This document shows, piece by piece, positions 1 to 10,900 of a stretch of DNA of 64,000 nucleotides. Under the pieces are notes generated by a model. The model ran no database searches. It was not told the DNA's origin and worked only from the letters and a program-made list of their open reading frames with translations. Position 1 is the first letter of the stretch, and the number at the start of each line of letters is the position of its first letter. Position numbers and translations under genes: made by a program. The stretch is from positions 2,666,001 to 2,730,000 of the forward strand of contig NW_026944388.1 in assembly GCF_033439725.1 (NCBI RefSeq), given 5' to 3'. This DNA comes from Neurospora tetraspora (taxonomy: Eukaryota; Ascomycota; Sordariomycetes; Sordariales; Sordariaceae).

Positions 1-134
1 ACGGCATCGGTGACGCCGCCAGGATTGAGTAGGAGGTACCAATGCGAAACTCTGCTGACTTGGGTGTTTTGAGATTCGATATCCATTGCCATCGGCGTCG
101 ATGACCCCGAGGACTGTGGTGTGCCGGCAGCCAT
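1..134 (-). CDS. 5' end of an unrecognised leftward gene (partial)
   Basis: An ATG reading leftward from 134 opens a frame that stays open to the window edge. It gives 44 complete residues starting MAAGTPQSSGSSTPMAMDIE and then SHWYLLLNPGGVTDA. A Ser/Thr/Pro-rich start followed by a more ordered stretch is typical of a true fungal N-terminus, and the bases upstream (135-330) would be its promoter and leader. A GT at the TGG codon near base 43 could be an intron donor, so the last 13-14 residues may not be coding. The family cannot be named from this fragment. The evidence is only the open frame and its composition. Confidence 0.4.
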   Translation of the reverse strand, partial: MAAGTPQSSGSSTPMAMDIESQNTQVSRVSHWYLLLNPGGVTDA

Positions 135-649
135 GATGACTGATGGTTAGGCCGGTATTAGGGAGTATGTTCGAATAGGTAGAGGCTAATACAACAACGA
201 CAAAGAGGATATAATGTATACACGAAGTGATCGACTGCCAAAAAAGGGAAAGTGAACTAGATGTGTTAGAGCCTCAGTAACGGGCCATGCATGTGTTGAT
301 CAACGCTTGGACTAATATCTCTCTTCTCCCTCCTTGGGCAAGACGAGCCGAGGACACACAGCCTTATATTTAGTCGAGACAGCAACGAGCAGGCATAATA
401 GCCAGCCCGGTACTGGATGGTCCCGATGTGCGTCAACTCCACCTTGTGGCTCCTCGTGGGCCTGGTTCGTGAATTTCATCCAAACAGGTTACGGAAAGTT
501 GCGTGTAAGGCTTTAAGGCTCCATCATGCCGGTACCAGATCCACGAAACGATCACCGGTAAACAGCCAATAGCCCTGTATTTGTCAGTAACAGGGGGCGG
601 ATGCCGTATGGATGGACCCATAGTCGGGCCAAAACCCGCCGGTACCTCG

Positions 650-732
650 GCACGCTAATGACAAAAATGCTGGCAGTTTTGGGTGGTGGTGGCCCGGACG
701 AGATACTGCCACTTGTTTTGTCATCAGCGTGC
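650..732. repeat. 83-bp hairpin mini-element, copy 1
   Basis: The ends are inverted repeats: GCACGCTAATGACAAAA on the left and TTTTGTCATCAGCGTGC on the right, pairing at 16 of 17 positions. Inside, TGGCAGT pairs with ACTGCCA around a G-rich loop. CTCGG lies at both edges (646-650 and 732-736), overlapping the outermost base of each arm, so a short target duplication is possible. It differs from copy 2 at three of 83 positions. It has the build of a very small MITE-like element; the family is not identified. Confidence 0.75.
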
Positions 733-2289
733 TCGGGTCTGGCGATATCTGATTAGCAACCGAGCGGTGACACCTCGTAGTAACTTTGTGACTACCGAAC
801 AAGACGGACACCATGACGAGAAAGGGGGCGCCGAGAGGCTCTTCGCCGTTCAGTTCGTTCTGTTGGTGGAGTGGCACGTCATTCCCTACGACGTGCCCAG
901 GTGGTGCGGTGCAGTCACTGCGGTGGGGGCGGTACGGCCACGGGTGAATAGCCAAGCTCCGTGATCCGTGGAGGAGTCTAGTTTAGAGTGTTCAAGTTGT
1001 CCCAGCATCACATCCAGATACCTAGTAGGCATCCTAGAATAGCAGATTCTAGAAGGCCATATGACTTTCAACATGTTATCTGATAGTCTGGACAAAGGCG
1101 GATATCAAGGTCGTGGTACTCGGGACCTGAGAATGGGGGTTTGAGGAGGAGACACAACGGGATGAACGACGGGCGGAAAACCTGCGTACGAGTCGCGAAC
1201 TCCCATGAGACCCCAGACAGGTATGCGCTGGTCACTCACGGCCGTCCTGCTGTGCGACTGGGAACATCTTGATTGGGTTGCCATGTCGACGGTTTGAGAA
1301 AGTGGCCTGACAAGGCTGCCGGGCGTCGCACCAATGACGAGAACAAGCTGAAAGGGAATAGGCCGGAAGAGGCAGTGTTCATTGCGGTGTTGGTGTTGTG
1401 CAGCTGGACGGCATTTGCTGACGTTATCGTGACAGACCCGACCAATATCAACAACACTTAAGGTTCAGAGGGGTCGAGACTCGAGAGGGTGTATCGGGTC
1501 TTTCATTATCGCTGACGAGGGGTAATCGAAACCCCATGCGTCGAGGTGTCCGTCTCATGTTGTTGCTGGTGGTGATGGATGAGCATGGGGTTGGGCGGAG
1601 AAGTGGATCTCAGGCGAAAGCAAGTCGTCGAGGTTGACCGGTGCCCGGTGATGTTTGATGTTGACGATGGAAGTTGCAAGAGGGGAGGCAGGGGCCGGTT
1701 GCCGGGCTACGTCCGATGTGCTTATCTTATCTAGCGTGCACATTGGATAAAATCCGATCCGGGACTTAAGCACCGACATGCCGACCATGGCCCCACCACG
1801 ACCCACTTGACCTCCCCTCAAACCCACCAAAAACCCACGAGACTGGTCCACCTGCAAATTTATGCTTATCGCAAGATGGATCTAGACGGGCGGGGCCCGG
1901 AGTTTTCCATCCTTGAAATCTTCACGAGCCGAGGCTCAGCGGCTGCTGGTCCATGATTCGCTGTTAACCCGAGAAATCGGAATATTGACCGGCCAATTCT
2001 CCGGGATCAGTCACGATGCGGTGAGATCGATCACCATGGTGGTCGATGGCAATGGTGATGGCAATGACAATCCGGGATGCCTCCGGATCTTCGGTACTTC
2101 GATACCACGGCCTCGGGTCGCCGTTGGATCTTTTCGAAAGATCCGGTCAGCAACGGATCATTCATCTGGCGATTTATCCCCGAATATAAAACAGGAATCC
2201 GACGAGCGGGTTTCAAGGACCGACGCATCCCGGACATAAGGTTATCATCAGCCCACTGGACATTATCAGTATCATCAGTGCTTACCCGC

Positions 2290-2372
2290 GCACGCTAATG
2301 ACAAAAAAGCTGGCAGTTTTGGGTGGTGGTGGCCCGGACGAAATACTGCCACTTCTTTTGTCATCAGCGTGC
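2290..2372. repeat. 83-bp hairpin mini-element, copy 2
   Basis: This is the second copy of the 650-732 element, in the same orientation and about 96% identical. Here the arms pair over about 28 bases, from GCACGCTAATGACAAAA through to TGGCAGT, with only a few mismatches, closed by a loop of about 27 bases. No target-site duplication is visible around this copy. Confidence 0.75.
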
Positions 2373-2831
2373 CGAGATATCCGACATCTGCCAGATCGTG
2401 TCAACTGACATGATATGACGGCACCAGCGTTATATTAGTATCTGTGTTTGATTGTAACTTTGGCGTCATGATTGAACCAACGGCCCCATAGGGTTGACAA
2501 CAGGATGTCAAAGGATCTAAGTAATGAGGCGTGAGCTGCTCAAGAGGTTGATTTACAAGTCGTGAATAACCTCCTGTCAATGACAACAGCATACGTTTGG
2601 CAGATTCCCGCTTTAAAATAGGGTTGGCTCGAGATGGGATTTAGTGGGTTTGCTCCGGCTGTACACAGTACACCTCTGGCGTAAAACTGCGGAGAATCAT
2701 CACTGAAATGACCAAGGTATACTGGTGTTCGTCACGCAGATGGGCTTTCTTTATATTTCCTTAAACAGCCTTAATGGTTTTCGCCGTCAACAAAGCTTCA
2801 GGTTCCGCGTCCATTCTACCCCCCTACAAGT

Positions 2832-4997
2832 CTAATCATTAAAACCACCCCATTCACCGTCATCCTCCTCACTGCTCTCCTCCTTGCTCTCACTCTCACC
2901 CTCACCACTCACTTCCTCCTCTTTTTGCCCCTTTCCCCCCTTAACGACCTTCCACCTCCTCCCCTCCTTCAAAACCGGCAACCCCTCCTCATCCCTCACA
3001 ATCTGCCCTTCCTCATCCCTCTGATACGGCTCCTCCTTTCCGGCCCCCTCCTCTTGCCCCTCGACCCTATACTCCACCGAACTCTCATCCTCTCCCTGCA
3101 ACTCCTTCAAATCGACCGCCTTCTTCCCCGTGCTCTTCAACGTAGGAATACCATTTACGTCTCTGACAATCCGCCCCTGCTCGTCCCTCACAAATGGTCC
3201 TTCCGGGTCTTCTTTTTCCTCCTCATCATCCTCTGGCTGCGCAGCACCAGTGCCAGTGCCGTTGGTATAGATCGGATCGTCCACAGTACCGTCTCTAACG
3301 AAACCAGCCACAAAAAAACCCATAACCCCCATCCCATCATCACGATAATAAGCTCTAATAACCGCATCCCTGACCTCCTCCTTCTCTTTCTCGTCCATCT
3401 TTTCCTTCACCCCCTCTCCCTCCGTAACCCCCTCCAAATCCATCGCTCCTTGCTCCCCCCTAACATCCCACCTCCTCATCCCCTCCACCTGCTCTTCCCG
3501 TTTCAACACCCTCCACCCTCTCCTTTTCGCAACGTCCGACGCAAGCGCGCGCAAAACGACGTGCTCGTTTTCGCCGGCGTGGATCGAGCAAGTGCTGTAG
3601 GTGATGCGCTTGGCAGCAGGAAAAGACATGGCGTGTTGCAGCAAGGTAAGCTGGAAGGAGGCGAGCGAAGCGATGCGGGCTTCGAGGTCGGCTTGGGAGG
3701 AGATGGGGATGGCGACGCCGTCGTCGTCTATGAGGACTTTGGTTGGGGGTTCTTTGGCCTCTGTGGAGGAGGAGGTAGGGGGGGATTTGCGCTTGTTGTT
3801 GTTTTGTTTGCCTTTGGGGTTGGCTTTGGTGGAAGGGACAGAAGAAGGGGTAGAGGAAGAGGAGGGGGCAGAAGGGAGGTGGAGGGTGGGTGCGTCGTCA
3901 CGACCGACGATGCCTGAGCCGGAGCAGGAAGGATCAAGAAGCAAGGCGCCGACGGTTCGGTACTTGGCATCCAAAGGGTTCACCTTGAGGAAGTCTTTAC
4001 CGGCGTTGACGACGGTGAAGGAATCGGAGCCGGCGGTTTTGACCATTTTCTGGAGGGTTTTGGCGCGGTGGGGGTCTTTTTCGAAGGCGAATATCGTCGT
4101 TGTTGTCGTTCCCTTTCCACCACCTTTCTTTCCCTTCTTAGAGGTACTACCATCGAAAACAACCGCCTTCCCATCCTCCACCCTTGATGCCACAATCGCC
4201 GCCAAATGCGTCGTCTTATTCCCCGGCGCCGCGCACGTATCCATGACATCTCCGTCCCTCTCCGGCCGTGGATCCAGCAAATAAGCGGGAAAACACGACG
4301 CCTTATCCTGCAGTATGATCTTGCCCGCTTTGTAGGCCTCCGTCTTGGTGAAATCTGCCACGCCCGGGCAGGCAGCAATCAGGTTGGGAATGTGTCCATC
4401 GATGTGAATCACCTTCTTCCCCCGCTTTCCCTGGCCTTGTTGAGAATCAAAAGCATCTGCAGCCTTGATAACCTCCGCCACGGACTCAACAACCTCCCAC
4501 CCTTTGAACGTCGTGGCCAACTGCTCTTCCACCGTCGACTTCAAAGTGTTCACCCTAATCCACCTTGGATGCACCGGACACCCGCCGCGGGCTTCAATCT
4601 CTACCTGGGTCCGCAGCGCGTCCAGCGTGGCACATCTGCGCCGTATGCGAGCGCGGACGAACTCCGAGTTGAGCCGGGCCTTGTGCCGCTCGATGGAAAC
4701 CCTCAAGCCGTGGGTGGCGGGCAGGGCGATGCCCGATTTGGAGAGCAACAGGTCGTGTGTCAACAGAAGGGAGAGAGCCGGGGTGAGTTTTCGCTCGTGC
4801 TTGAGCAGGTCCGAGGCCTCGACGACTTCTTTCAAGATGGCGCTCCATTTGCTGGTCTCCAAGGCTAAAGCGTAGACTTGGGCTGGGGGACTTTTGAGGG
4901 ATTTGTCTTTGAAGATGCGGGATTTGAGACTGCCGCCGTGGGTGGCGGTGGGACCAGCGGCCGTGAGGATGGCGGCTGTCTCGTGGTAGAGGGACAT
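2832..4997 (-). CDS. rcm1: 25S rRNA (cytosine-C5)-methyltransferase, Rcm1/NSUN5 family
   Basis: Single-exon gene of 721 codons. The family methylates one conserved cytosine of large-subunit rRNA in the nucleolus using S-adenosylmethionine. Motifs seen: an N-terminal NSUN5-type region (about 35-140), RWIRVNTLK (145-153), the SAM-binding loop DTCAAPGNKT (253-262), DPSCSGSG (355-362, Cys358 as the second conserved cysteine) and YSTCS (467-471, Cys470 as likely catalytic nucleophile). Two Lys/Ser/Thr-rich insertions (about 285-302 and 375-425) interrupt the catalytic fold. The tail after about residue 575 is long, acidic and absent from typical NSUN5 proteins; it carries two related blocks built on RDEEGxIVRDEEGLPVL. 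The ATG at 4997 is the first in frame and leads straight into the family N-terminus. The next gene upstream, also leftward, ends at 6138. Family assignment is secure; the function of the tail is unknown. Confidence 0.93.
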   Translation of the reverse strand: MSLYHETAAILTAAGPTATHGGSLKSRIFKDKSLKSPPAQVYALALETSKWSAILKEVVEASDLLKHERKLTPALSLLLTHDLLLSKSGIALPATHGLRVSIERHKARLNSEFVRARIRRRCATLDALRTQVEIEARGGCPVHPRWIRVNTLKSTVEEQLATTFKGWEVVESVAEVIKAADAFDSQQGQGKRGKKVIHIDGHIPNLIAACPGVADFTKTEAYKAGKIILQDKASCFPAYLLDPRPERDGDVMDTCAAPGNKTTHLAAIVASRVEDGKAVVFDGSTSKKGKKGGGKGTTTTTIFAFEKDPHRAKTLQKMVKTAGSDSFTVVNAGKDFLKVNPLDAKYRTVGALLLDPSCSGSGIVGRDDAPTLHLPSAPSSSSTPSSVPSTKANPKGKQNNNKRKSPPTSSSTEAKEPPTKVLIDDDGVAIPISSQADLEARIASLASFQLTLLQHAMSFPAAKRITYSTCSIHAGENEHVVLRALASDVAKRRGWRVLKREEQVEGMRRWDVRGEQGAMDLEGVTEGEGVKEKMDEKEKEEVRDAVIRAYYRDDGMGVMGFFVAGFVRDGTVDDPIYTNGTGTGAAQPEDDEEEKEDPEGPFVRDEQGRIVRDVNGIPTLKSTGKKAVDLKELQGEDESSVEYRVEGQEEGAGKEEPYQRDEEGQIVRDEEGLPVLKEGRRWKVVKGGKGQKEEEVSGEGESESKEESSEEDDGEWGGFND

Positions 4998-6137
4998 GGT
5001 GGGTTGCCGTGGTGGTGGTGGTCTCTCAGTTGGTGTTGGGTTGTGTTTGTTGACTTGTATGTGTCGAAAATAAAGGGGAAGAGAGATGTTTCGGAATAAG
5101 AGACGGTTTTCCTCAATGCTCAGTCTCAGAATGCCGTTGCGAGATTTCGGATTGTCGTCAAGTTCATCTGAAGTTTCGAGTGAAGAAACGATTAAACTAT
5201 TTTATGCAGACGTTCACAAATCTGTCACTTGTGCAGTTGTCTCCACCCTCTAAACGCAAAACTTTCCCCCACGGTTCCTCTTTTTCAGCACAGACCCTCT
5301 GTTTTCTTCGCTGTAACTTGACCCCTGAAGGTGAACCAACAGGCCGGTACAACACAACACCACGACCCTCGTTCGTTCCTTGCTTTGGATCATCACGAAC
5401 CCTGAATGTTTGTTTGACAAGCACAACAGTTTCTATTCTTGCTTCATCCATGGGAGCAAAAAAAGCTTGAGTCGTCTTAAGGTCCGTTATGTGTGAACGT
5501 ACCACGTACCACGTACCACGTCCCAGTACCACACCATCAACTCATGACCAACGCAAACAATGTTCTTGTCCCAGCTAAACACTTCACACAAGCATACATA
5601 TCACGAAAGTTACTGTAATCAAAAGTCTGTGTGTGTGATCTCTCAAATGGGTCCTCTTCACAAGAGGAAGAGGCCGCTAATCAATTTCCTTTCAAAAGAA
5701 TCCTCTCGGAAACTCAAAGCTAAAATATGTGTTGGGGTATCGAGAACCCCAACTAAGCGAGGGTAAAGAAGTGAAAAGTAACATGTACAAAAGGCCGAAA
5801 ACAAAAAGGTATCTTTTGCGAAGTGAAAAAAAAAAATTGCGCCCCTTCCTTTCTACACCATGCATGGGCGCTGTTCCTCCTCTTTTCGAAAAGATGTGGT
5901 CATTTCATATCGTCATCAAGATGGTTTGCAGACCCTGAGCCCTGTATCCCAAGTTTGTTTTGGTGTGTGTAGAAAGGCATTTGCTTTCCAGGTAATTCAT
6001 ACCAAATGCGCCCCTTTCTTTTCCCCTTTCTGGTAGATATCCCTAATCCATGGAGGTTCTGCATGGAAACCTCCGCTCAAAGTGTAAATGTGAAAGAAAT
6101 GAACCCGAACATTTTTTGTCTATGTCCAAAAAGACAT
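4998..6137. other. Intergenic: Rcm1 upstream region and 3' UTR of the DUF1996 gene
   Basis: No gene seen. It contains the presumed promoter and leader of the leftward rRNA methyltransferase gene and the 3' UTR of the leftward secreted-protein gene. A short tandem run of GTACCACGTACCACGTACC lies near 5500-5520, and A-rich tracts lie at 5825-5840. Small open frames here have no coding character. Confidence 0.6.
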
Positions 6138-7903
6138 TTACCTGCGGAGCCTTCCAGCAGGAGTGCGACGGTGGTGCATGTAGTGGTTATGAACATGGCG
6201 ACGGTGGTGGCTCTCCTCGTGAACATCACGGGCCGAGACCTTGCCGCTCTTGGTGTAGACAGACAAGGCCCAGTCGCCACCGCACTTGTCGGCGCCGTCG
6301 CCCTCGCAAGTCATGCTGCACTTAGAGTCATCCAACTTCTCGACCTTGGAGAGCTCATTGCCGCAGTAGCATTCGCCGCCGTACTCGGTACCGGCAACGC
6401 TGAAGCCCTTGGAGCTGCAGTGAGAAACACAGGCGGTGTTGTTGACCCGGCCGAGGTTGGCGCGGATCACTCCGCTGAGAACACGGTCCGAGGCGTCCTT
6501 GTAGCAGCCGGCATACTTGAAGTCGCCAACGGCCTTGCCGTCAGTGGCAGCATCAGTAGGCTTAGCACCAACAGCAGAGATGTAGACGGTCGTGGTTGAC
6601 TGGACAGTGGTCGTCTGGACGACAGTAGTGGTCTGGGCCTGGCTGGTAACGGCCTGCTTGACGACATTGGTGGGGCTGGGCGCAGCAGACTCGATATCCA
6701 CGGCCAGGTTGTTACCGCTGCTGCTACTGCTGCTTCCACCGGTACCGTACTTCCAGCCCTTAATGGGGTTGTTGCCGGGAAGCTTGTCCAGCTTGCCGTC
6801 AACCGTCTCCTTGATAGGGCACTCAATCTTGCAAGACTTGCTCTCATCGTTGACACCGCCAATCAGACCAGGGCAGGTGTGAATACCAGCATGACCAGCG
6901 TCGCAGTTGTCGATGATCTGCTGAAGGGCCTTCTCATCCCAACCGGAAACAAAGTCACCGTGGACGGAGAAGCCAGTAGCATCACCGTTGGCAAAGACGA
7001 AGGGGCTCTCCTTGCCAACAAGGTCCTTGAAGCGATCGACAAATCCGTGAGTGTTCCAATAGGTCTCAAAGAAGATGTGAGGGGTGTGAATCCATCCCTT
7101 GGGACAGTCCTGCTTGCCGTGGCCGTCATCGCTGGGGAAGGCCATGTTGTTCTTGTAGTCGTCAAGACCAGCCTTGGGGTTGTAGCACGACGGGAAGTGG
7201 ACATCGGCTCTCATGGGCGAAGCATACCCATCGCAGTCCTCGAAGGGGAAACCCCAACCTTCACCATCCTGGTTGGACTTGATGCCAGCCATGGAGCCAT
7301 CAGAGTCTTTGGGCCAGCTTGGTGGGTTGAAGTTGGCACGGGGGCAGGTGATGGAAGCGGCAGTGATGGGTCCCTTCGAAGGGTCCATATTTGAGCCCTT
7401 GCCGTAAGCAGCACCCGGGGGAGGAGTCCGCAACATGGCATCACCGCTCACCATCTTCAAACCCAGAGGGAAAGCCTTGATCGGATCGTTGGTGGGCTCG
7501 AAGCTGCTTCGTGTTAGTATCGAAACGACCCATATGGGGTAGTATAATGGGATACTCACAAGTAGTAGACGTTCATGTAGAAGAAAGGAACCTGTTCGAG
7601 CTTGCCATCCTTGGGGTCCTTGAAGTAGAGAGTCGGGAACCAGTAGTTGCTCATATCGGCCTTGGGCAGGGCCGTCGTGCACTCGGACTGTCTGAGGTGC
7701 TCTCCGGTAACGTTAAGACCGAAGTTGCTGGCTCCCATGACAGTATGAACGTGAGCGGAAGCGGTACCGGGGGAGATGATCGGGTCGGCACGGCAAGTGG
7801 TAAGGGGTCCATTGCCGTAGTGACGCAAAACGACAAAGGTGCGGGAACCCTTTGCGGCAACCGAGGCGACGAGAGCCGCAAGGGCGGCAGTGGTGAAGAT
7901 CAT
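6138..7903 (-). CDS. Secreted DUF1996 protein with C-terminal WSC domain
   Basis: Two exons, 7903-7560 and 7503-6138. The 56-bp intron (7504-7559) has donor GTGAGT, branch site TACTAAC and acceptor CAG, giving 569 residues. Residues 1-17 (MIFTTAALAALVASVAA) form a signal peptide. A DUF1996 domain follows, about 30-320, with its usual DGxGKQDCPKG-like and HVHTVMG motifs and paired cysteines. Next come a Ser/Thr-rich linker (about 365-435) and a WSC domain (about 443-531) with the expected spacing YAGCY, CVSHC, GGECYCG, CSMTC. The C-terminus is rich in His and Arg. WSC domains bind cell-wall polysaccharide; DUF1996 has no firmly established activity. The protein is probably extracellular or wall-attached. 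There is no GPI signal or membrane helix after the WSC domain, so it is likely soluble. Confidence 0.9.
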
Positions 7904-10900
7904 GTTGAAATCGTTGTCGTTGTCGTAAAAGTGGTATGTGTCGAAGAAGTGGTAAAGGTGGAGTCTCGTCTATCTGTCTCTAGGACCGACCGTCTTGACT
8001 CAAAGTTGATATTGGCTCTGTGGAACCGTAGGTGCTAAGACCGGAGCACCGAGAGGAATGGATTTAGTTGTCGGGTGATGTTCTCGATGTCGTGCTTGAA
8101 CAATGCCAGTTGTTGTATCCAGCTCAGCGGATAAAGCACACAAAGGGCCAAGAAGAAGGGGTTTGTGGTTGAAGAAAGGATAGGACGCGCTAAGCAGGCT
8201 CAGCAGCTTGTGGTCAAAGGAAGGTGAGGGAGAACGGGCAAGGAAGGGAACGACAAAGCCAACGATAGTCGAGGATGAGTAAGGGGAAGACCAGATGAGA
8301 AGATGAGGAGGGGGAGGGCATCGTGGGCTTATTATAAGACGGCCCATCCATTGACTGTGTGCCTGAATAGGACATGGGGTGTGGTATCCACCCACACATC
8401 GGAACAGGATGCGGGCTGGGCGCAAAGAGGTGGAAGTGAAGGGGAGGAGAGGCAAACAGCTGGGGTTTGCCGGCGCAGGGCTGGCCGGACAGTGGTGGGT
8501 GTATTTACCACACAGTACCATGCCAGTGACTTTTTGACTTTCAGATTATCCATGTTTTTTGTTCCGCCTCCGATGAGAGGTTTGGCTTTTTCATCACCTT
8601 GTCACGGCGTCGGCTCTCATAACCTGTTTGACACCCCGCAGGCAGCTTGGCCAACCGAGATTTTCAGGTACTGATGAAGGTCTCGACCCAGCCATGTGCT
8701 GACTGCTGGTGTTGATCACTCGTGGCCGGAAACAGGAACAAATGTTCCATTCCACACCTTCGTCGCTTCTTCTGGACCCGCCATAACCCCTCCCATTAAC
8801 GCGATGGAATGGCTGCCGAGGACATGGAACCGCCACACTAAGCGTATCGCGGTTAGTTCATGGTCAAGCGCAGCTGGGCAAGTGTCAAATATCAGCTTGA
8901 CACAAGACTAGTGTCGGGGCTTTCTTTGTGACTGAGAAACAGATGGAATGAGAGGAAACATGACGGCGTCATCATGGGCTGGCCGGCGGTTCAGTTGGGC
9001 AGTAAAACAAGAAGAAACAAGAGGCGGGCTGACAATATTCTCTCTCCCATGTCACGTCCACCTCACGCCTGGAAGATGAGTTCAAACACTGGCAAGAGCA
9101 AATGCACGACAGAGGGGGGACAAGCCAAGGTCGTACCTGCATCTTGCAGCCGCCACTAGACATTGATTGGGCGGTTGGTGGACATTTCCCCTGGATTGCG
9201 ACGACTTGGTTGCAACCTGCGGGTATTCGGACACCATCCATCACGAAAAGGGTGTGTTGGCACGATTGGGAGAGGAGAAGAGAGGGAGAGGGAGGTCGTG
9301 GGAGGTTGTCCTCGGCTGGAGTGGACGGACGTTCATGAAGTCACTGGAAGGTGGTGGTTTGGCTGAATACGGTATCAGAGCAGTTTCTAGCGAGAGAGCA
9401 TTTGCTCACAGATCCAATCATATTCGCCACCCCGCTCCGTACCAAGTCCCGCCAAGGTCACTGTCCAGATCTTTGCTTTCTCGGCCTCTTTTGCCCAGGG
9501 AGGAAAAAGCTCCAGTCAAAGTTTTTCACTGTGCAGCTAGCTGCATGGAAAATTTCTGGTGTTCTAGCGTGCGTGGTCCAGTCTCTGGCTCGCTGCCGTG
9601 TTCAGTCCGTCTGTGCCGTACCAATATCCAGATATTAACGGTTTGCGCGAGTGCAACAGCGGACGGCGCAGTCATCGGCCCCGTCAAGGTAGAGAGGTTC
9701 CAGAAGCAAGAGGAGGGGAAAACGGTGTCAATCGAGGCCCGGAATATCTCGTGGCTGATGATGGCTGACGTGAGGATGTATTTTAGCTTCAGAGGTTGTA
9801 TTGTTTCGCCAAATACCGAGACCATTTTTCTCATGATGACCTGTAACCCGACTTTGTGATTGTTCGTCGCTTCCCCAAACAGTTCATCTCAACTTTGATA
9901 GAGGAAACAGCGCCCCAGGGGTAAAAAGGGCTGGACAAATCTGACAAGAGCGGTTCCTGGGCGGAATTGGCCGGATCGCCCTCCAATCCCGTCCAGTCGG
10001 AGCCGCGAAAAGAGGGGTGCAAAGTTTGAAACGCGCTAAGGCAGCTGAATGACACGAGCCACCACTGGGCGCTAGGCTATTCTGAGGCTAAGGTAGTGGT
10101 GGGGCTATGGGGGGGTTTGTGCCTGGACCTGTTGAACACTTTTTGAGAAACAGTCTGCTCGTCCTTTCCCTTCATTGTTGACGATGGCCTCCTTCCTGGC
10201 GTTTACAGCGATACACTGCATCGGGAAAGTAGTCGTTCGCAACGGCAAGATGCATCATGTGTGTGGGATAAACTCCCGATTCCGCTCAGTCAACTGAACA
10301 TACAGTGTGCCAACTTTTCTGAGTGAATGATCTTTTGTCGTTTGGCGACGTTGACCACTGCAGTCGGCGGGCGTTGACGGAAACGAACTTGCATCTATCT
10401 GTTTCAACCAACGCCAAACCTGCAATGACGCCGGCACGAAAACACCATGGCCTGTTGGTGACGGTGACATCGTGGGCTTCAAATCAGTTCACCTTGTCTG
10501 TGGACCCGGTCGATGATCCTTCATTTTCCGGTCTCTCCCCAAGCGCTTTTTGACACGATGCGCGCGCTTGTTAACGCCGTCTGAACTTCCTCCACAGCAT
10601 CCCCGCTAGCCACACGCTACACTACGCTAAATCGCCCTTTGACAGCGGCACTGGCAATCACTGACAGTATGACAGCTTTCTTGGCACGGGCTTGACGTCA
10701 ACATCCAGAGTCAAAACCACTTTTAGACATCACAACTCCTATTTTTTTCATTTCACTATCACCACCTGATGGTTTCCAACGGGAAAACGAACGCCTCCAT
10801 GCGTGGTGATGCCCATCCGTCTGCTTGCTTACCCTTCTTGGACACCAGATCGACACGATCCCCCACCACCACGGTCACCACCACCTCCGAGTCCGACGAC

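Larger units (their letters stand above)
135..2831. other. Intergenic region with small palindromic repeats
   Basis: I see no convincing gene here; the open frames are short and lack family signatures. It holds the two 83-bp hairpin elements listed separately (650-732 and 2290-2372). The stretch 2000-2250 is rich in short palindromes, for example CACCATGGTG at 2032-2041 and GGATCTTTTCGAAAGATCC at 2126-2144. The right end is the presumed 3' UTR of the leftward rRNA methyltransferase gene. Confidence 0.6.

Noticed and set aside
2925-3917. 330-codon plus-strand frame opposite the rRNA methyltransferase gene
   Set aside because: A shadow of the acidic and low-complexity coding sequence; proline/leucine-rich at one end and glycine-rich at the other, with no motif.
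9167-9859. 230-codon rightward frame in the 8-12.8 kb gap
   Set aside because: Begins at TTG rather than ATG, no recognisable domain, irregular composition, no splice context.
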